From Yersinia aleksiciae (GTDB lineage: Bacteria; Pseudomonadota; Gammaproteobacteria; Enterobacterales; Enterobacteriaceae), in assembly GCF_001047675.1 (NCBI RefSeq), contig NZ_CP011975.1, positions 619,710 through 683,709 of the forward strand: DNA of 64,000 nt, given 5' to 3'. Below are positions 19,247 to 31,191 of the stretch, piece by piece (positions within the stretch are counted from its first letter, which is position 1; each line of letters begins with the position of its first letter). The position numbers and the translations under genes are program-made. The notes under the pieces were generated by a model. That model was not told the origin of the DNA. It searched no databases and was given only the letters and a program-made list of their open reading frames with translations.

Positions 19247-19574
19247 AGCGCATTTAGATCGACAAAACTTATCTCTCTGATAGACGATCCCCATTAATCT
19301 GCCGCGTCGTTATCATTCGCTTTTGGTTTCTGAAAAGTTGAGCTAAATGTGACGTCGCTATTTTCAAGGCAGATCACTACAATTATGCAAACTAGCCTAG
19401 CTAACTTACTGCCATAGCAAATTATTAACAGCGATTTTTTTTGTGATCAACCCCGCTAATTTGTTTGCATTTATGAAAACGAATTTCTATATTTGCAGCC
19501 TACATCTCGTTTTTAATGTAGCCGTTACATAAAATGTCCACCAAAATCTAGCCTGCCTCAAATTTGGAGCACAC
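19247..19574 (+). other. nupC upstream regulatory region
   Basis: About 330 bp without a gene. TGTGA half-sites occur near 19350 and 19439, and a CytR-like GTTTGCATT near 19462, as expected for a CRP/CytR-controlled nucleoside transporter promoter. None has a full symmetrical CRP partner, so I do not call a defined site. Confidence 0.35.
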
Positions 19575-20759
19575 ATGTCCCATATTCTGCAGTTTGCGTT
19601 GGCCTTAGTCGTGGTGGCCATATTAGCCTTGGCGATCTGTAAAGATCGTAAAAGCATTCGCATTCGGTTTGTTATTCAATTGCTGGTTATTGAAGTGTTG
19701 TTGGCGTACTTCTTCCTTCATTCGGAAGCTGGATTAGGTTTTGTGAAAGGATTCGCCGGTCTATTCGATAAACTACTTGGATTTGCCGCGACCGGTACTG
19801 ATTTTGTCTTTGGCAATATGGGTGATAAAGGTCTCGCATTCTTCTTCCTGAGAGTGTTATGCCCTATCGTCTTTATCTCTGCTCTGATCGGCATTCTGCA
19901 ATATATCAAAGTACTGCCGGTGGTTATTCGGATTATCGGTACTCTGTTATCCAAAGTTAACGGCATGGGCAAGTTGGAATCATTCAACGCCGTCAGTTCA
20001 CTGATTCTGGGCCAGTCTGAAAACTTCATCGCTTATAAAGACATTCTGGGCAAAATGTCTGAAAAACGCATGTACACCATGGCGGCGACTGCAATGTCGA
20101 CAGTGTCTATGTCGATTGTGGGTGCTTATATGTCAATGCTGGACGCGAAGTTCGTGGTTGCAGCGCTGGTGCTTAACATGTTCAGTACCTTTATCGTGTT
20201 GTCGTTGATCAACCCGTATAAAGCGGAAGATGAAGAAGAGTTACAACTCAGTAACTTGCATGAAGGCCAAAGCTTCTTTGAAATGCTGGGTGAATACATC
20301 TTGGCCGGTTTCAAAGTAGCCATTATCGTTGCTGCTATGCTGATTGGTTTCATTGCTTTGATTGCTGCAATGAATGCCTTATTCAGCTTGCTGTTTGGGA
20401 TTAGCTTCCAAGGGATTCTGGGCTATGTGTTCTTCCCGTTTGCTTGGGTCATGGGCGTACCTACTCATGAAGCTTTGCAAGTTGGCGGTATCATGGCAAC
20501 CAAACTGGTTTCTAACGAATTCGTGGCAATGATGGATTTGCAGAAAGTCGCAGCAACACTGTCACCACGCAGCGTGGGTATTTTGTCTGTATTCCTGGTT
20601 TCATTCGCTAACTTCTCCTCTATCGGTATCGTAGCCGGTGCGATTAAGGGTCTGAATGAGCATCAAGGTAACGTGGTTTCTCGCTTTGGCCTGAAGCTAC
20701 TGTACGGCTCTACACTGGTCAGTGTGCTGTCCGCCTCCATCGCGGGCCTGGTGCTCTAA
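19575..20759 (+). CDS. nupC: Concentrative nucleoside transporter NupC
   Basis: A 394-residue proton-coupled nucleoside symporter of the CNT family in the inner membrane, six residues shorter than E. coli NupC. Conserved features include the [23 protein letters not shown] helix, the hairpin motif [17 protein letters not shown] that lines the nucleoside site, and [19 protein letters not shown]. It imports pyrimidine nucleosides and adenosine, not guanosine. A small loop segment (after ALNALF-, residues about 270) is shortened relative to E. coli. It is monocistronic with its own terminator. Confidence 0.95.
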   Translation: MSHILQFALALVVVAILALAICKDRKSIRIRFVIQLLVIEVLLAYFFLHSEAGLGFVKGFAGLFDKLLGFAATGTDFVFGNMGDKGLAFFFLRVLCPIVFISALIGILQYIKVLPVVIRIIGTLLSKVNGMGKLESFNAVSSLILGQSENFIAYKDILGKMSEKRMYTMAATAMSTVSMSIVGAYMSMLDAKFVVAALVLNMFSTFIVLSLINPYKAEDEEELQLSNLHEGQSFFEMLGEYILAGFKVAIIVAAMLIGFIALIAAMNALFSLLFGISFQGILGYVFFPFAWVMGVPTHEALQVGGIMATKLVSNEFVAMMDLQKVAATLSPRSVGILSVFLVSFANFSSIGIVAGAIKGLNEHQGNVVSRFGLKLLYGSTLVSVLSASIAGLVL

Positions 20760-20780
20760 GTACCAGAAAAAACTCTCTAA

Positions 20781-20804
20781 AAAGGCGCTACGGCGCTTTT
20801 TTTT
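20781..20804 (+). terminator. Terminator of nupC
   Basis: GCGC-TACG-GCGC, flanked by AAAAG on the left and a run of eight T residues on the right, 22 nt after the nupC stop codon. Confidence 0.8.
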
Positions 20805-20914
20805 ATGTCTGCGATTCAGTGCTGGACGATTTGTTTTGGTGATGATTTATTTGGAAACAGGTAGGTTGAAGAATATATTGGGTATTAGGTATTGGGGGAG
20901 ACTTGATATAATAC

Positions 20915-20987
20915 TGGGCCCTGCGGGATGACTTGTACTGCTACATAAGGTGGGTCGTGCGGGATGACTTGTACTGCTACATAATGG
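20915..20987 (-). repeat. Two tandem relics of the tRNA-Lys 3' end
   Basis: Two copies of a 36-nt unit start at 20915 and 20951 (first bases TGGGYCSTGCGGGAT, then a shared GACTTGTACTGCTACATAA). The first 15 bases equal the 3' end of the functional tRNA-Lys gene, which begins immediately after them. They look like decayed or slipped copies of the tRNA acceptor/T-arm end plus spacer. No full tRNA can be folded. Confidence 0.7.
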
Positions 20988-21060
20988 TGGGCCGTGCGGG
21001 ATTCGAACCTGCGACCAATTGATTAAAAGTCAACTGCTCTACCAACTGAGCTAACGGCCC
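20985..21060 (-). tRNA. tRNA-Lys (TTT)
   Basis: The 76-nt minus-strand sequence begins GGGCCGTTAGCTCAGTTGG, has anticodon TTT in a CTTTTAA loop, a GGTTCGAATC T-arm and an encoded CCA. It is the last gene of a Val-Val-Val-Lys tRNA cluster, the same content as valUXY-lysV next to gltX in E. coli. The acceptor stem is GGGCCGT/ACGGCCC. Confidence 0.97.
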
Positions 21061-21090
21061 ATTATGTATTTACTGCTTACTGACAATTCG

Positions 21091-21230
21091 GTGCTCATCG
21101 TGCGGAATCAATCATCCTGCGAACTCGCTCTTCGGGTCAACGCTAACGCGTTGCTGTCTCGCTTCGCTCGGCTCGAACCTTTAACCAATTGACTAAAAAT
21201 CAACTGTTCTGGCAGCTAAGCTAACGACCC
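21091..21230 (-). pseudogene. Disrupted tRNA-Lys pseudogene
   Basis: On the minus strand 21230-21173 reads GGGTCGTTAGCTTAGCTGCC... with an anticodon arm GTTGA-TTTTTAG-TCAAT, clearly related to tRNA-Lys(TTT) but with D-arm and T-arm changes. After the T arm begins, about 50 nt of unrelated, short-palindrome-rich DNA (about 21123-21172) intervenes, and tRNA-like sequence resumes at 21122-21091 (TCGCAGGATGATTGATTCCGCACGAT). It is an extra tRNA-Lys copy broken by an insertion and point mutations. Confidence 0.7.
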
Positions 21231-21258
21231 ATTGCATTGGTAATACGAGTAAAAGAAG

Positions 21259-21334
21259 TGGTGGGCGATACCAGATTCGAACTGATGACCCCCTCCGTGT
21301 AAAGGAGATGCTCTACCAACTGAGCTAATCGCCC
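21259..21334 (-). tRNA. tRNA-Val (TAC), copy 1
   Basis: A 76-nt gene on the minus strand starting GGGCGATTAGCTCAGTTGG, anticodon TAC in a CTTTACA loop, T-arm GTTCGAATC and encoded CCA. It is identical to the two copies that precede it in the transcript. Confidence 0.97.
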
Positions 21335-21370
21335 ACTTCTACTACTTGAATCTTAATGCACTAAAGCAAT

Positions 21371-21403
21371 GAGTGATGAGTGATGAGTGATGAGTGATGA
21401 GTG
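21371..21403. repeat. GAGTGAT heptamer tandem repeat
   Basis: Four perfect copies of GAGTGAT at 21371-21398 followed by a partial GAGTG that runs into the 3' end of tRNA-Val copy 2. It sits in the spacer between two tRNA genes and is probably a slippage product. Confidence 0.9.
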
Positions 21404-21477
21404 GTGGGCGATACCAGATTCGAACTGATGACCCCCTCCGTGTAAAGGAGATGCTCTACCAACTGAGCTAATCGCCC
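21402..21477 (-). tRNA. tRNA-Val (TAC), copy 2
   Basis: A 76-nt gene identical to the other two tRNA-Val copies, minus strand, anticodon TAC, CCA encoded. Confidence 0.97.
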
Positions 21478-21520
21478 TCATCTATCTCATTTACTGCTTT
21501 AATCCACAACACGTCGAGTT

Positions 21521-21596
21521 TGGTGGGCGATACCAGATTCGAACTGATGACCCCCTCCGTGTAAAGGAGATGCTCTACCAACTGAGCTAATCGCCC
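21521..21596 (-). tRNA. tRNA-Val (TAC), copy 3
   Basis: A 76-nt gene identical to the other two copies. It is first in the transcript and lies about 20 bp downstream of a strong promoter. Confidence 0.97.
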
Positions 21597-21616
21597 CGCC
21601 GTGTTGTTGGAGTCGC

Positions 21617-21644
21617 ATTATAGGGATAGTTCGAAGTGAGTCAA
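21617..21644 (-). promoter_or_regulatory. Promoter of the Val-Lys tRNA cluster
   Basis: On the minus strand TTGACT (21639-21644) and TATAAT (21617-21622) are separated by 16 bp, followed by a GC-containing discriminator (GCGACTCC), typical of stringently controlled stable RNA promoters. Confidence 0.85.
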
Positions 21645-21871
21645 CGGTTTTTAAAACGAAAACAACCGTTCGCCGCAAATTTAAACAGGATGCGATATTT
21701 ATCGCCGCTATGAACGTTTGTTTAGCTATATCTGTTAGTAATCGTTGATGGCATATCGGTAACATCGTTGAGGAATTACCTCAGGGTGGTAGAATGGCGC
21801 CTACTTTTTCGAATCTCGAGCAACAACCAGCGTCTGCTGGTTGGCGTAGCGTAATTAAGGCATCGATCCCA

Positions 21872-23287
21872 ATGAAAATCAAAACCCGTTTTGCACCCAG
21901 CCCTACCGGCTATCTCCATGTGGGTGGCGCACGTACCGCGCTCTACTCCTGGTTGTTCACCCGTCATTTAGGCGGTGAATTTGTTCTGCGTATAGAAGAC
22001 ACTGATCTTGAGCGCTCAACCCAGGAAGCCATCGATGCCATTATGGACGGTATGAACTGGCTGAATCTGGATTGGGATGAAGGCCCGTATTTCCAGACTA
22101 AACGTTTCGATCGCTACAATGCCGTCATTGACCAAATGTTGGAAAAAGGCACCGCTTATCGTTGCTACTGCTCTAAAGAGCGCTTGGATGAGCTTCGTGA
22201 GACCCAAATGGCCAATGGTGAGAAACCTCGCTACGATGGCCGTTGCCGTGATAGCCAGTGCACCCATGGCGCGGATGAGCCATCGGTTGTGCGTTTTCGT
22301 AACCCGCAGGAAGGCTCGGTTATCTTCGACGATAAGATCCGTGGGCCGATCGAATTCAGCAACCAAGAACTGGATGATCTAATCATCCGTCGTACTGATG
22401 GTTCACCGACCTATAACTTCTGTGTCGTGGTCGATGACTGGGATATGGAAATCACGCATGTTATTCGTGGTGAAGACCATATCAATAATACGCCTCGCCA
22501 AATTAATATTCTGAAAGCGTTGGGTGCCCCCGTTCCTGAATATGCTCACGTTTCCATGATCCTGGGTGATGACGGCAAAAAACTGTCTAAACGTCACGGC
22601 GCTGTTGGCGTAATGCAATACCGCGATGACGGCTACCTGCCAGAAGCCTTGCTGAACTATTTGGTGCGTTTGGGTTGGTCCCATGGCGATCAAGAGATTT
22701 TCTCTGTTGCCGAAATGACCGAGCTATTCACACTTGATGCGGTGAGCAAATCAGCCAGTGCTTTCAATACTGAAAAGCTGCAATGGTTGAACCATCACTA
22801 TATCAATAGCTTGCCTCCAGAACAGGTTGCCGTGCAGTTGTCGTGGCATGTGGAGCAGTTGGGTATCGATACCCGTAACGGCCCTGAATTGGTTGAAATT
22901 GTTAAGCTGCTGGGCGAGCGGTGTAAGACACTGAAAGAAATGGCGGAGTCTTGCCGCTACTTCTACGAAGAATTTGATGAATTCGATGCTGATGCAGCTA
23001 AAAAACATTTGCGCCCTGTAGCCCGCCAGCCGCTTGAAGCTGTCAAAGCTAAACTCGCCGCTATCACTGACTGGAGCACAGAAAACGTACACAACGCCAT
23101 TCAGGGCACTGCTGACGAGTTAGGTGTTGGTATGGGCAAGGTTGGTATGCCGCTGCGTGTTGCCGTCACCGGTGCAGGCCAATCGCCGGGGATGGATGTG
23201 ACCGTTCATGCTATCGGTCAGTCTCGCTCACTGGCCCGAATTGATAAAGCACTGGCCTTTATCAGCGAACGCGAAGCTCAGCAGTAA
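21872..23287 (+). CDS. gltX: Glutamyl-tRNA synthetase
   Basis: The frame is open from 21794; ATG at 21872 gives [22 protein letters not shown], the known start, and a 471-residue class I synthetase as in E. coli. The HIGH-type motif is GYLHVGG and the KMSKS-type motif is KKLSKRHG. The zinc-site cysteines are CYC...C ([14 protein letters not shown]). It charges tRNA-Glu with glutamate in the cytosol. It is divergent from the tRNA-Val/Lys cluster, as in E. coli. Confidence 0.97.
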   Translation: MKIKTRFAPSPTGYLHVGGARTALYSWLFTRHLGGEFVLRIEDTDLERSTQEAIDAIMDGMNWLNLDWDEGPYFQTKRFDRYNAVIDQMLEKGTAYRCYCSKERLDELRETQMANGEKPRYDGRCRDSQCTHGADEPSVVRFRNPQEGSVIFDDKIRGPIEFSNQELDDLIIRRTDGSPTYNFCVVVDDWDMEITHVIRGEDHINNTPRQINILKALGAPVPEYAHVSMILGDDGKKLSKRHGAVGVMQYRDDGYLPEALLNYLVRLGWSHGDQEIFSVAEMTELFTLDAVSKSASAFNTEKLQWLNHHYINSLPPEQVAVQLSWHVEQLGIDTRNGPELVEIVKLLGERCKTLKEMAESCRYFYEEFDEFDADAAKKHLRPVARQPLEAVKAKLAAITDWSTENVHNAIQGTADELGVGMGKVGMPLRVAVTGAGQSPGMDVTVHAIGQSRSLARIDKALAFISEREAQQ

Positions 23288-23312
23288 TAACTGAGCATTC
23301 TCAATATGATCA

Positions 23313-23334
23313 GGCGGCGACTCAGCCGCCTTTT
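23313..23334 (+). terminator. Terminator of gltX
   Basis: GGCGGC at 23313-23318 pairs with GCCGCC at 23325-23330 and is followed by TTTT, 25 nt after the gltX stop. Confidence 0.8.
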
Positions 23335-23504
23335 CTATATGGATAGCGCCACTAATTGTGAGCTGGATTCCATTTATTCTGCTGTTTGCTGACCGATTTG
23401 GCGGCTTTTTCAGCGCTTGACGCGAGAAATCGAATTAGCCGTTGACACTGTTTCAGCGGTTTCATATCATGCGCCCCGTTCACACGATTTATTATGTGCG
23501 CATT

Positions 23505-23580
<76 letters not shown>

Positions 23581-23674
23581 AATTTTACCTTTTTGATGAG
23601 TGACGCTTTATCGCGTAATCAGTCAGGTTAAATGGGTGGCGCAGAGATAAATCAGCACGAACAACCAAATTTGT

Positions 23675-23750
<76 letters not shown>

Positions 23751-23762
23751 CTCTTTAAAAAA

Positions 23763-23784
23763 ACCGGCTCATGGCCGGTTTTTT
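23763..23784 (+). terminator. Terminator of the tRNA-Ala pair
   Basis: ACCGGC at 23763-23768 pairs with GCCGGT at 23774-23779, flanked by A residues and followed by TTTTT. Confidence 0.88.
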
Positions 23785-23915
23785 GCTTTCTAGCGTTTAC
23801 TCTTATCACTTATCTCTGCTTAAACACGCCATAAAATCGGCCACTCTCCATTTTGTCATTGACCACTGTTATCCTGCATACTCTCTCACTGTATTAATTA
23901 CTCCAGGAATAGGTT

Positions 23916-24476
23916 ATGAATCAGCAGCAACAAATCATTCAATGGCTCTATGCTGATTCTTATCGTATGCAGGCATTATCTATTGCCCAGGAACTCGGGC
24001 TAAATCAGTGGTGCCTGGCTGCAGGATTTGTCCGCAATCTAGTCTGGGATCAATTGCACGGGCATCTTTCCCCGACGCCACTCAATGATATTGATTTAGT
24101 CTATTTTGATGAGAAAAACATCAGCACACAGCATGATTTGCAGTTAGAAGCGCAGTTACAGCAAAACCTCTCGTCTCAGCATCCACTCTTCCCTTGGTCG
24201 GTAAAAAACCAGGCCAGAATGCACCTGCGCAGTGGCCGCCGGCCTTATTACAGTACAGAAGATGCCATCAGTTATTGGGTTGAAGTGGAAACGGCGGTGG
24301 GTGCCAGACTCAACAAAAATGGCGATATCGAATTGGTGGCACCATTAGGGCTGGATGCGCTGTTTACCCGAACTATTACTCTGAATCCTAAAAACGGGGA
24401 AATTGATACCTATCATCAACGGGTAAATAGCAAAGGTTGGCAACAACATTGGCCAGAGTTACGTTTGGTGATTTAG
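23916..24476 (+). CDS. Nucleotidyltransferase-like protein (DUF925 type)
   Basis: A 186-residue protein with a nucleotidyltransferase-fold signature: AAGFVRNLVWDQLHG (about residues 36-50) and the acidic pair in LNDIDLVYFDE (about residues 58-68). This matches the DUF925/NTP_transf_6 family. The ATG at 23916 has AGGAAT upstream. The substrate is unknown; related proteins are uncharacterised. It is a single-gene unit after the tRNA-Ala terminator. Confidence 0.78.
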   Translation: MNQQQQIIQWLYADSYRMQALSIAQELGLNQWCLAAGFVRNLVWDQLHGHLSPTPLNDIDLVYFDEKNISTQHDLQLEAQLQQNLSSQHPLFPWSVKNQARMHLRSGRRPYYSTEDAISYWVEVETAVGARLNKNGDIELVAPLGLDALFTRTITLNPKNGEIDTYHQRVNSKGWQQHWPELRLVI

Positions 24477-24618
24477 TGGCTCAGAGCCCTGTTTTGGCGC
24501 TCATAAAAACGCCAAGTGATAAGTTAGTGATAAGATTGTGTAAAACAGCCCTAGAACGTTAAAGGTTAAAATTCTCTCGTCGATAAGCATTACTCCACCC
24601 ATGTTTTTCTAAGGAATA

Positions 24619-24963
24619 ATGATGTCGAACACGATTTCAGCAGCAACTGCGTCAGTAAGCAGCAGTAGCTCTTCGGACAACAGCACCGCCGCAGAGATTA
24701 AATCCCTTAATCAGCAGATCCAAAAACTGACAGAAAAATTGAGCACCTTAAAAGATTCTGGTCTGACAGCTGATGAGTTACAAAAACAGCAGCAACAAAT
24801 TCAGAGTCAAATTGCCGCGCTGCAAGCTCAAGTCGCTCGTATTGAGGCACAAGAAGCGGAAAAAGCCAAAGAAGGTAAGAACGATACCCTGAGCGCGAGT
24901 ACGCCAACGGGTGATGGGGTCAACCGCCCTTCTGCCCAAAACCAGATTGACGTTTATATTTAA
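24619..24963 (+). CDS. FlxA-like coiled-coil protein
   Basis: A 114-residue hydrophilic protein: a Ser-rich head (residues 8-24), a long predicted coiled coil (about residues 27-88, EIKSLNQQIQKLTEKLSTL and QIQSQIAALQAQVARIEAQ) and a disordered tail. The pattern fits the FlxA-like family, named after a flagellar-regulon gene of unknown function. AAGGA precedes the start. No flagellar genes are nearby, so a motility link is not supported here. Confidence 0.7.
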   Translation: MMSNTISAATASVSSSSSSDNSTAAEIKSLNQQIQKLTEKLSTLKDSGLTADELQKQQQQIQSQIAALQAQVARIEAQEAEKAKEGKNDTLSASTPTGDGVNRPSAQNQIDVYI

Positions 24964-25024
24964 GGTGTTTGTACCTGACAAAACAGTACCATGGCGATGG
25001 ACGGATGACGCCCACCGCCATGTT

Positions 25025-25240
25025 TTAGCCCCGCTTAAGCGGTATCACTAAGCTATCTAACCCTTCCACTTTAATAGTCAGCGTCAGTTCCATCAGCATA
25101 CCCAGCTTACCTTGTGGAAATTCACCTTTGCGGGCGAACCACAGCAAGTACTCTTCGGGCAGGTCGATCAATACCCGCCCTTGGTATTTACCAAAAGGCA
25201 TCCGAGTATTGGCAATCTCAATCAGATTCTCTTTTTCCAT
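25025..25240 (-). CDS. ypeB: DUF3820 protein YpeB
   Basis: A 71-residue cytosolic protein with the DUF3820 motif MPFGKYQGRVLIDLPEEYLLWF. In E. coli ypeB lies downstream of ligA exactly as here. The gap after ligA is 20 nt, so the two are probably co-transcribed. Similar modules are found in exonuclease-associated proteins, but no function is established for this one. Confidence 0.85.
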   Translation of the reverse strand: MEKENLIEIANTRMPFGKYQGRVLIDLPEEYLLWFARKGEFPQGKLGMLMELTLTIKVEGLDSLVIPLKRG

Positions 25241-25260
25241 ACTGCCCTCTGATGTCCGAA

Positions 25261-27276
<2,016 letters not shown>

Positions 27277-27288
27277 TCACCATCAAAG

Positions 27289-27315
27289 ATAAAAAACCCC
27301 CGGCATGCGGGGGTT
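27289..27315 (-). terminator. Terminator between zipA and ligA
   Basis: AACCCCCG at 27295-27302 pairs with CGGGGGTT at 27308-27315; on the minus strand the hairpin is followed by TTTTTT. It lies 33 nt past the zipA stop, so ligA expression must come from read-through or its own promoter. Confidence 0.85.
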
Positions 27316-27348
27316 CGGGTTAATTCGATTCATTGCGAGGCAACGTGA

Positions 27349-28317
27349 TTAGGCGGTTGCGTTTGCTTCCAGTACTTCGCGGATGCGAGCCTTATACGTT
27401 TCCAATTTTTGCGGGGTCATCATGCGGCGCTCATCATCCAACACCACACCACCGACATCATCGGCAATACGTTGGGCTGATTGCAGCATAAGCTTAAAGT
27501 TCTGATGCGCATCGCCATAAGACGGCACCATCATAAACATTGAGACACCCGGCGTTGAGAAATCAGCCATGGTATCAGGGTCAAAGGAACCCGGTTTGAC
27601 CATATTCGCCAGACTGAATAATACTGGGCCACTACCGGCCGGGCTAAGATGGCGATGGAAAATGCCCATCTCGCCAAACTGGAAACCAGACTGAAGAACA
27701 CTCTGTAGCAGCAACTCGCCACCTAGTGCACCACCGTGATGCGCTGCAACATGCAGCACCAGAACGGTTTCTTTCAGTTTTTGCTGTTTCACCTCAGGAG
27801 CAGGAGCTACAGGTTCTGGTTCTGGAGCCGCACGAGGTGCAGGTTCTGCCGCATGCTGTGGCTCTATGTGTCGCGGTTGTGAATAGGATTCATCAACCGA
27901 TCCAAGCAAAGGGTCACGCTGTGATTCATGCGGTGGTTGCTCAGCAGATAGCCCACCCAAAAGAGGGTCGTCATATTCTGTTTGCACGGAAGCAAAAGGC
28001 TGCTGACGAGATTCCGTCTTCACCTGAGCCGGTTTAGCATCAGCATGCTGAATAACTGGCATCTCTTCGTCATCGTCATCAACATGACTAAACGAAGGCT
28101 TCTCCTGTGGATGAGCAGTGCGGACCCGCACTTCTCCTACCCCTTCATCGAGACTCTCGATCGGGGTTTCAACACGTTCTTGTTTCAGACGTTTAACTGG
28201 GCGATCGCGAAAAAGTGATGAGCGTTCTTTACGGCTGGTCCATAAACCATGCAATAACAACGCTATTATGGCGATCGCGCCAACAACGATTAATATCAGA
28301 CGCAAATCCTGCATCAT
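27349..28317 (-). CDS. zipA: Cell division protein ZipA
   Basis: ATG at 28317 gives [21 protein letters not shown], the conserved N-terminal membrane anchor; the frame also runs upstream to 28356. The 322-residue protein has the anchor (5-27), a charged stretch, a Pro/Gln/Glu-rich linker (about 60-185) and the C-terminal FtsZ-binding domain (about 190-320, [35 protein letters not shown]). It tethers FtsZ to the inner membrane at the septum. It is divergent from cysZ. Confidence 0.96.
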   Translation of the reverse strand: MMQDLRLILIVVGAIAIIALLLHGLWTSRKERSSLFRDRPVKRLKQERVETPIESLDEGVGEVRVRTAHPQEKPSFSHVDDDDEEMPVIQHADAKPAQVKTESRQQPFASVQTEYDDPLLGGLSAEQPPHESQRDPLLGSVDESYSQPRHIEPQHAAEPAPRAAPEPEPVAPAPEVKQQKLKETVLVLHVAAHHGGALGGELLLQSVLQSGFQFGEMGIFHRHLSPAGSGPVLFSLANMVKPGSFDPDTMADFSTPGVSMFMMVPSYGDAHQNFKLMLQSAQRIADDVGGVVLDDERRMMTPQKLETYKARIREVLEANATA

Positions 28318-28536
28318 TACTATCTCTGTTGTTCCAATACATTGCCACCGCGGCAAACATTCACCCTTTAACTCTATTTCCCAACGAACACAAGTGCAAG
28401 TCCGTGCTCAATTTTCTTCGAAGAAAGATGATTATGCTAGATGTTTCGCTCACTTTTCGCACAATATGTGACTATGCAGTGGGAAATCATACCGATATGA
28501 TACGCAGGTCGATAAGCATATAGAGAACTGAATGGC

Positions 28537-29304
28537 ATGGCGTATACGCAAAAGGCGGTAAAAAAGGTGAGTGGTGTCCATTATTTTGCTCAAGGATGGC
28601 AGTTGATTTCTCGTCCGGGCATCCGGAGATTCGTTATTTTGCCTTTGCTGGTGAATATTCTGCTGATGGGAGGCGCTTTTTGGTGGTTATTCAATCGTAT
28701 AGGTGACTGGGTGCCGCAATTGATGAGCCATGTTCCCGACTGGTTACAGTGGTTAAGCTATTTGCTGTGGCCAGTTATGGTGATTTCGGTGCTACTGGTA
28801 TTCAGTTACCTGTTCAGTACTCTTGCTAATTTTATCGCGGCCCCCTTTAGCGGCTTACTGGCCGAACAACTGGAAGCCAGTCTGACCGGCAAGCCTCTGC
28901 CAGACACAGGTATTATGGGTATCGTGAAAGATCTGCCGCGCATTATGGCGCGTGAATGGCGCAAATTGGCTTACTACCTGCCACGAGCCTTAGTGCTACT
29001 GCTGCTGTACTTTATTCCGGGCATCGGGCAAACACTGGCCCCGGTTTTGTGGTTCTTATTCAGCGCCTGGATGTTATCGATTCAATATTGTGACTATCCT
29101 TTTGATAACCATAAAGTGAGTTTCCAGGATATGCGCAGTGCGCTGCGCCAGAACAAAGTCGATAACCTGCAATTTGGCGCACTGGTGAGCTTATTCACCA
29201 TGATTCCCTTTCTCAATCTGGTGATTATGCCAGTTGCGGTCTGTGGTGCCACAGCAATGTGGGTTGATCGTTACCGCGACCAGTTTATTCAACCATCACG
29301 ATAA
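28537..29304 (+). CDS. cysZ: Sulfate transporter CysZ
   Basis: A 255-residue inner membrane protein closely matching E. coli CysZ ([74 protein letters not shown]). It imports sulfate for cysteine synthesis. The N-terminal 12 residues differ from E. coli. An ATG 4 nt upstream is out of frame. The next gene, cysK, is 153 bp downstream and likely has its own CysB-dependent promoter. Confidence 0.93.
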   Translation: MAYTQKAVKKVSGVHYFAQGWQLISRPGIRRFVILPLLVNILLMGGAFWWLFNRIGDWVPQLMSHVPDWLQWLSYLLWPVMVISVLLVFSYLFSTLANFIAAPFSGLLAEQLEASLTGKPLPDTGIMGIVKDLPRIMAREWRKLAYYLPRALVLLLLYFIPGIGQTLAPVLWFLFSAWMLSIQYCDYPFDNHKVSFQDMRSALRQNKVDNLQFGALVSLFTMIPFLNLVIMPVAVCGATAMWVDRYRDQFIQPSR

Positions 29305-29457
29305 TCATCGGTGGGCGTGCCGGTCACGCCCTTGTTATTGGGATTAAAACTTATTTCCTAATAACATATCGATATACCAATTACTTACTTCCATAGCCAT
29401 ACTGTTAGCGTATGCTTTGAACGTTTCCTACATTTTCATAGAGTTAAAGGACGGGCT

Positions 29458-30426
29458 ATGAGCAAGATATATGAAGACAACTCTTTAACAATCGGCCATA
29501 CGCCGCTGGTTCGTTTGAACCGTATCGGTAACGGACGCATTTTGGCAAAGGTTGAGTCACGTAATCCAAGTTTCAGCGTTAAATGCCGTATCGGCGCGAA
29601 TATGATTTGGGATGCTGAAAAACGCGGCATTCTGACGACAGATAAAGAACTGGTAGAGCCAACCAGCGGCAATACCGGTATTGCACTGGCATTTGTTGCC
29701 GCCGCTCGCGGTTACAAATTAACCCTGACCATGCCTGAAACCATGAGCATTGAGCGCCGTAAGCTGCTAAAAGCGCTAGGTGCCAATTTGGTGCTGACCG
29801 AAGGCGCTAAAGGGATGAAAGGGGCAATTGCCAAAGCAGAAGAAATTCAGGCTACCGACCCAGACCGTTACCTCATTTTGCAGCAGTTCAGTAACCCGGC
29901 AAACCCAGAGATTCATGAGAAAACCACCGGCCCAGAAATTTGGGAAGATACCGATGGCGAAGTCGATGTCTTTATCGCCGGTGTGGGTACGGGTGGCACT
30001 CTGACAGGTGTTAGCCGCTACATCAAAAACACCAAAGGTAAAGCGATTACCACGGTTGCTGTTGAGCCAACCGACTCTCCGGTTATCACTCAGGCATTGG
30101 CAGGTCAGGAAATCAAACCCGGCCCGCATAAAATTCAGGGTATCGGTGCAGGATTCATCCCCGGTAACCTCGATCTAACACTGGTTGATCGTGTTGCCTT
30201 GGTAACCAATGACGAAGCCATCTCTATGGCCCGCCGTTTGATGGATGAAGAGGGTATTTTGGCTGGTATTTCTTCCGGTGCTGCGGTTGCTGCGGCAGTC
30301 AAACTTTCGGAAGAAGATGGCTTTACTGACAAAACAATTGTGGTTATTCTTCCGTCCTCGGGTGAGCGCTATTTAAGCACGGCTTTGTTCGCAGATCTGT
30401 TCACTGAGCAAGAGCTGCAACAGTAG
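29458..30426 (+). CDS. cysK: Cysteine synthase A
   Basis: A 322-residue PLP enzyme that makes cysteine from O-acetylserine and sulfide. The PLP lysine is Lys42 in FSVKCRIG; the substrate loop is [11 protein letters not shown] and the phosphate loop [14 protein letters not shown]. It is almost identical to E. coli CysK (323 aa). AAAGGA lies upstream of the ATG. Gene order cysZ-cysK-ptsH is the enterobacterial standard. Confidence 0.97.
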   Translation: MSKIYEDNSLTIGHTPLVRLNRIGNGRILAKVESRNPSFSVKCRIGANMIWDAEKRGILTTDKELVEPTSGNTGIALAFVAAARGYKLTLTMPETMSIERRKLLKALGANLVLTEGAKGMKGAIAKAEEIQATDPDRYLILQQFSNPANPEIHEKTTGPEIWEDTDGEVDVFIAGVGTGGTLTGVSRYIKNTKGKAITTVAVEPTDSPVITQALAGQEIKPGPHKIQGIGAGFIPGNLDLTLVDRVALVTNDEAISMARRLMDEEGILAGISSGAAVAAAVKLSEEDGFTDKTIVVILPSSGERYLSTALFADLFTEQELQQ

Positions 30427-30450
30427 TCATGCCGTCGCACTAAATGCTAA

Positions 30451-30476
30451 AAAGCACCCGCACGGGTGCTTTTTTT
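30451..30476 (+). terminator. Terminator of cysK
   Basis: AGCACCCG at 30453-30460 pairs with CGGGTGCT at 30463-30470 with a CA loop and is followed by six T residues. Confidence 0.88.
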
Positions 30477-30886
30477 GTGGCGCACTTCAAAGTTTTCACT
30501 ACATAAAGATTGATTTTACCCTCTGGGTTTAGTATTTAACCGGACAATTATTTTGATACGCGAAATTAATCGCATCTTGAGAGCTTCTCAGGCTGAATCG
30601 ATTTATCTATTATGCAATGCGTTATGCAAAGTGATAAAAAATGTCATCAACTCACGCTGATTGAAGACATAACGCAAAGAGAGCATTATTCTTAGATATG
30701 ACAGTGCTGATTTTAAACCTGAATTCAGGTTGCACCAGAAACTGTCTTTGTGACTTGTCAGTGGTTGGGGCATAGTCATGCGCGAGTCAAATAGTCTCGT
30801 TCTACGCGCACTAATACAGGCTAAAGTTTGGGTTTTACACTAGACTTTAGCTCCACAACATAAATCCAATAAGTTGGGGAAATACA
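30477..30886 (+). promoter_or_regulatory. ptsH promoter region with Cra box
   Basis: About 410 bp without a gene precede ptsH. GCTGAATCGATTTA at 30592-30605 fits the Cra (FruR) consensus at every defined position, and Cra control of ptsHI is known in E. coli. TGTGA-type half-sites for CRP occur (near 30750) but lack a clear partner. A Shine-Dalgarno-like GGGGA lies just before the ptsH ATG. Confidence 0.6.
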
Positions 30887-31144
30887 ATGTTCCAGCAAGA
30901 AGTTACTATTACTGCACCAAACGGTCTGCATACCCGCCCTGCTGCCCAGTTCGTAAAAGAAGCAAAAGGCTTTGCGTCTGAAATTACTGTGATTTCTAAC
31001 GGTAAAAGCGCTAGCGCCAAGAGCCTGTTCAAACTGCAAACTCTGGGCCTGACCCAAGGTACTGTTGTTACGATCTCTGCTGAAGGCGAAGATGAGAAGA
31101 AAGCTGTTGAGCATCTGGTAAAACTGATGGCAGAGCTTGAGTAA
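30887..31144 (+). CDS. ptsH: Phosphocarrier HPr
   Basis: An 85-residue protein, the usual HPr length. His15 in NGLHTRPA is the phosphorylation site; Ser46 sits in the SAKSLFKLQ helix. It passes phosphate from enzyme I to the sugar-specific enzymes II in the cytosol. First gene of ptsH-ptsI-crr, 47 nt before ptsI. Confidence 0.98.
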   Translation: MFQQEVTITAPNGLHTRPAAQFVKEAKGFASEITVISNGKSASAKSLFKLQTLGLTQGTVVTISAEGEDEKKAVEHLVKLMAELE

Positions 31145-31191
31145 TCACGCGCGCTTTTTAAGTTAACACCAGTCAAGAGTAAGGTAGGGTT

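Noticed and set aside
19340-19470. CRP sites in the nupC promoter
   Set aside because: Only TGTGA half-sites, with no symmetrical TCACA partner at the right spacing.
21123-21172. Insert in the split tRNA-Lys considered as a tRNA intron
   Set aside because: It lies in the T arm, the flanks carry substitutions that break pairing, and bacterial group I introns are much longer.
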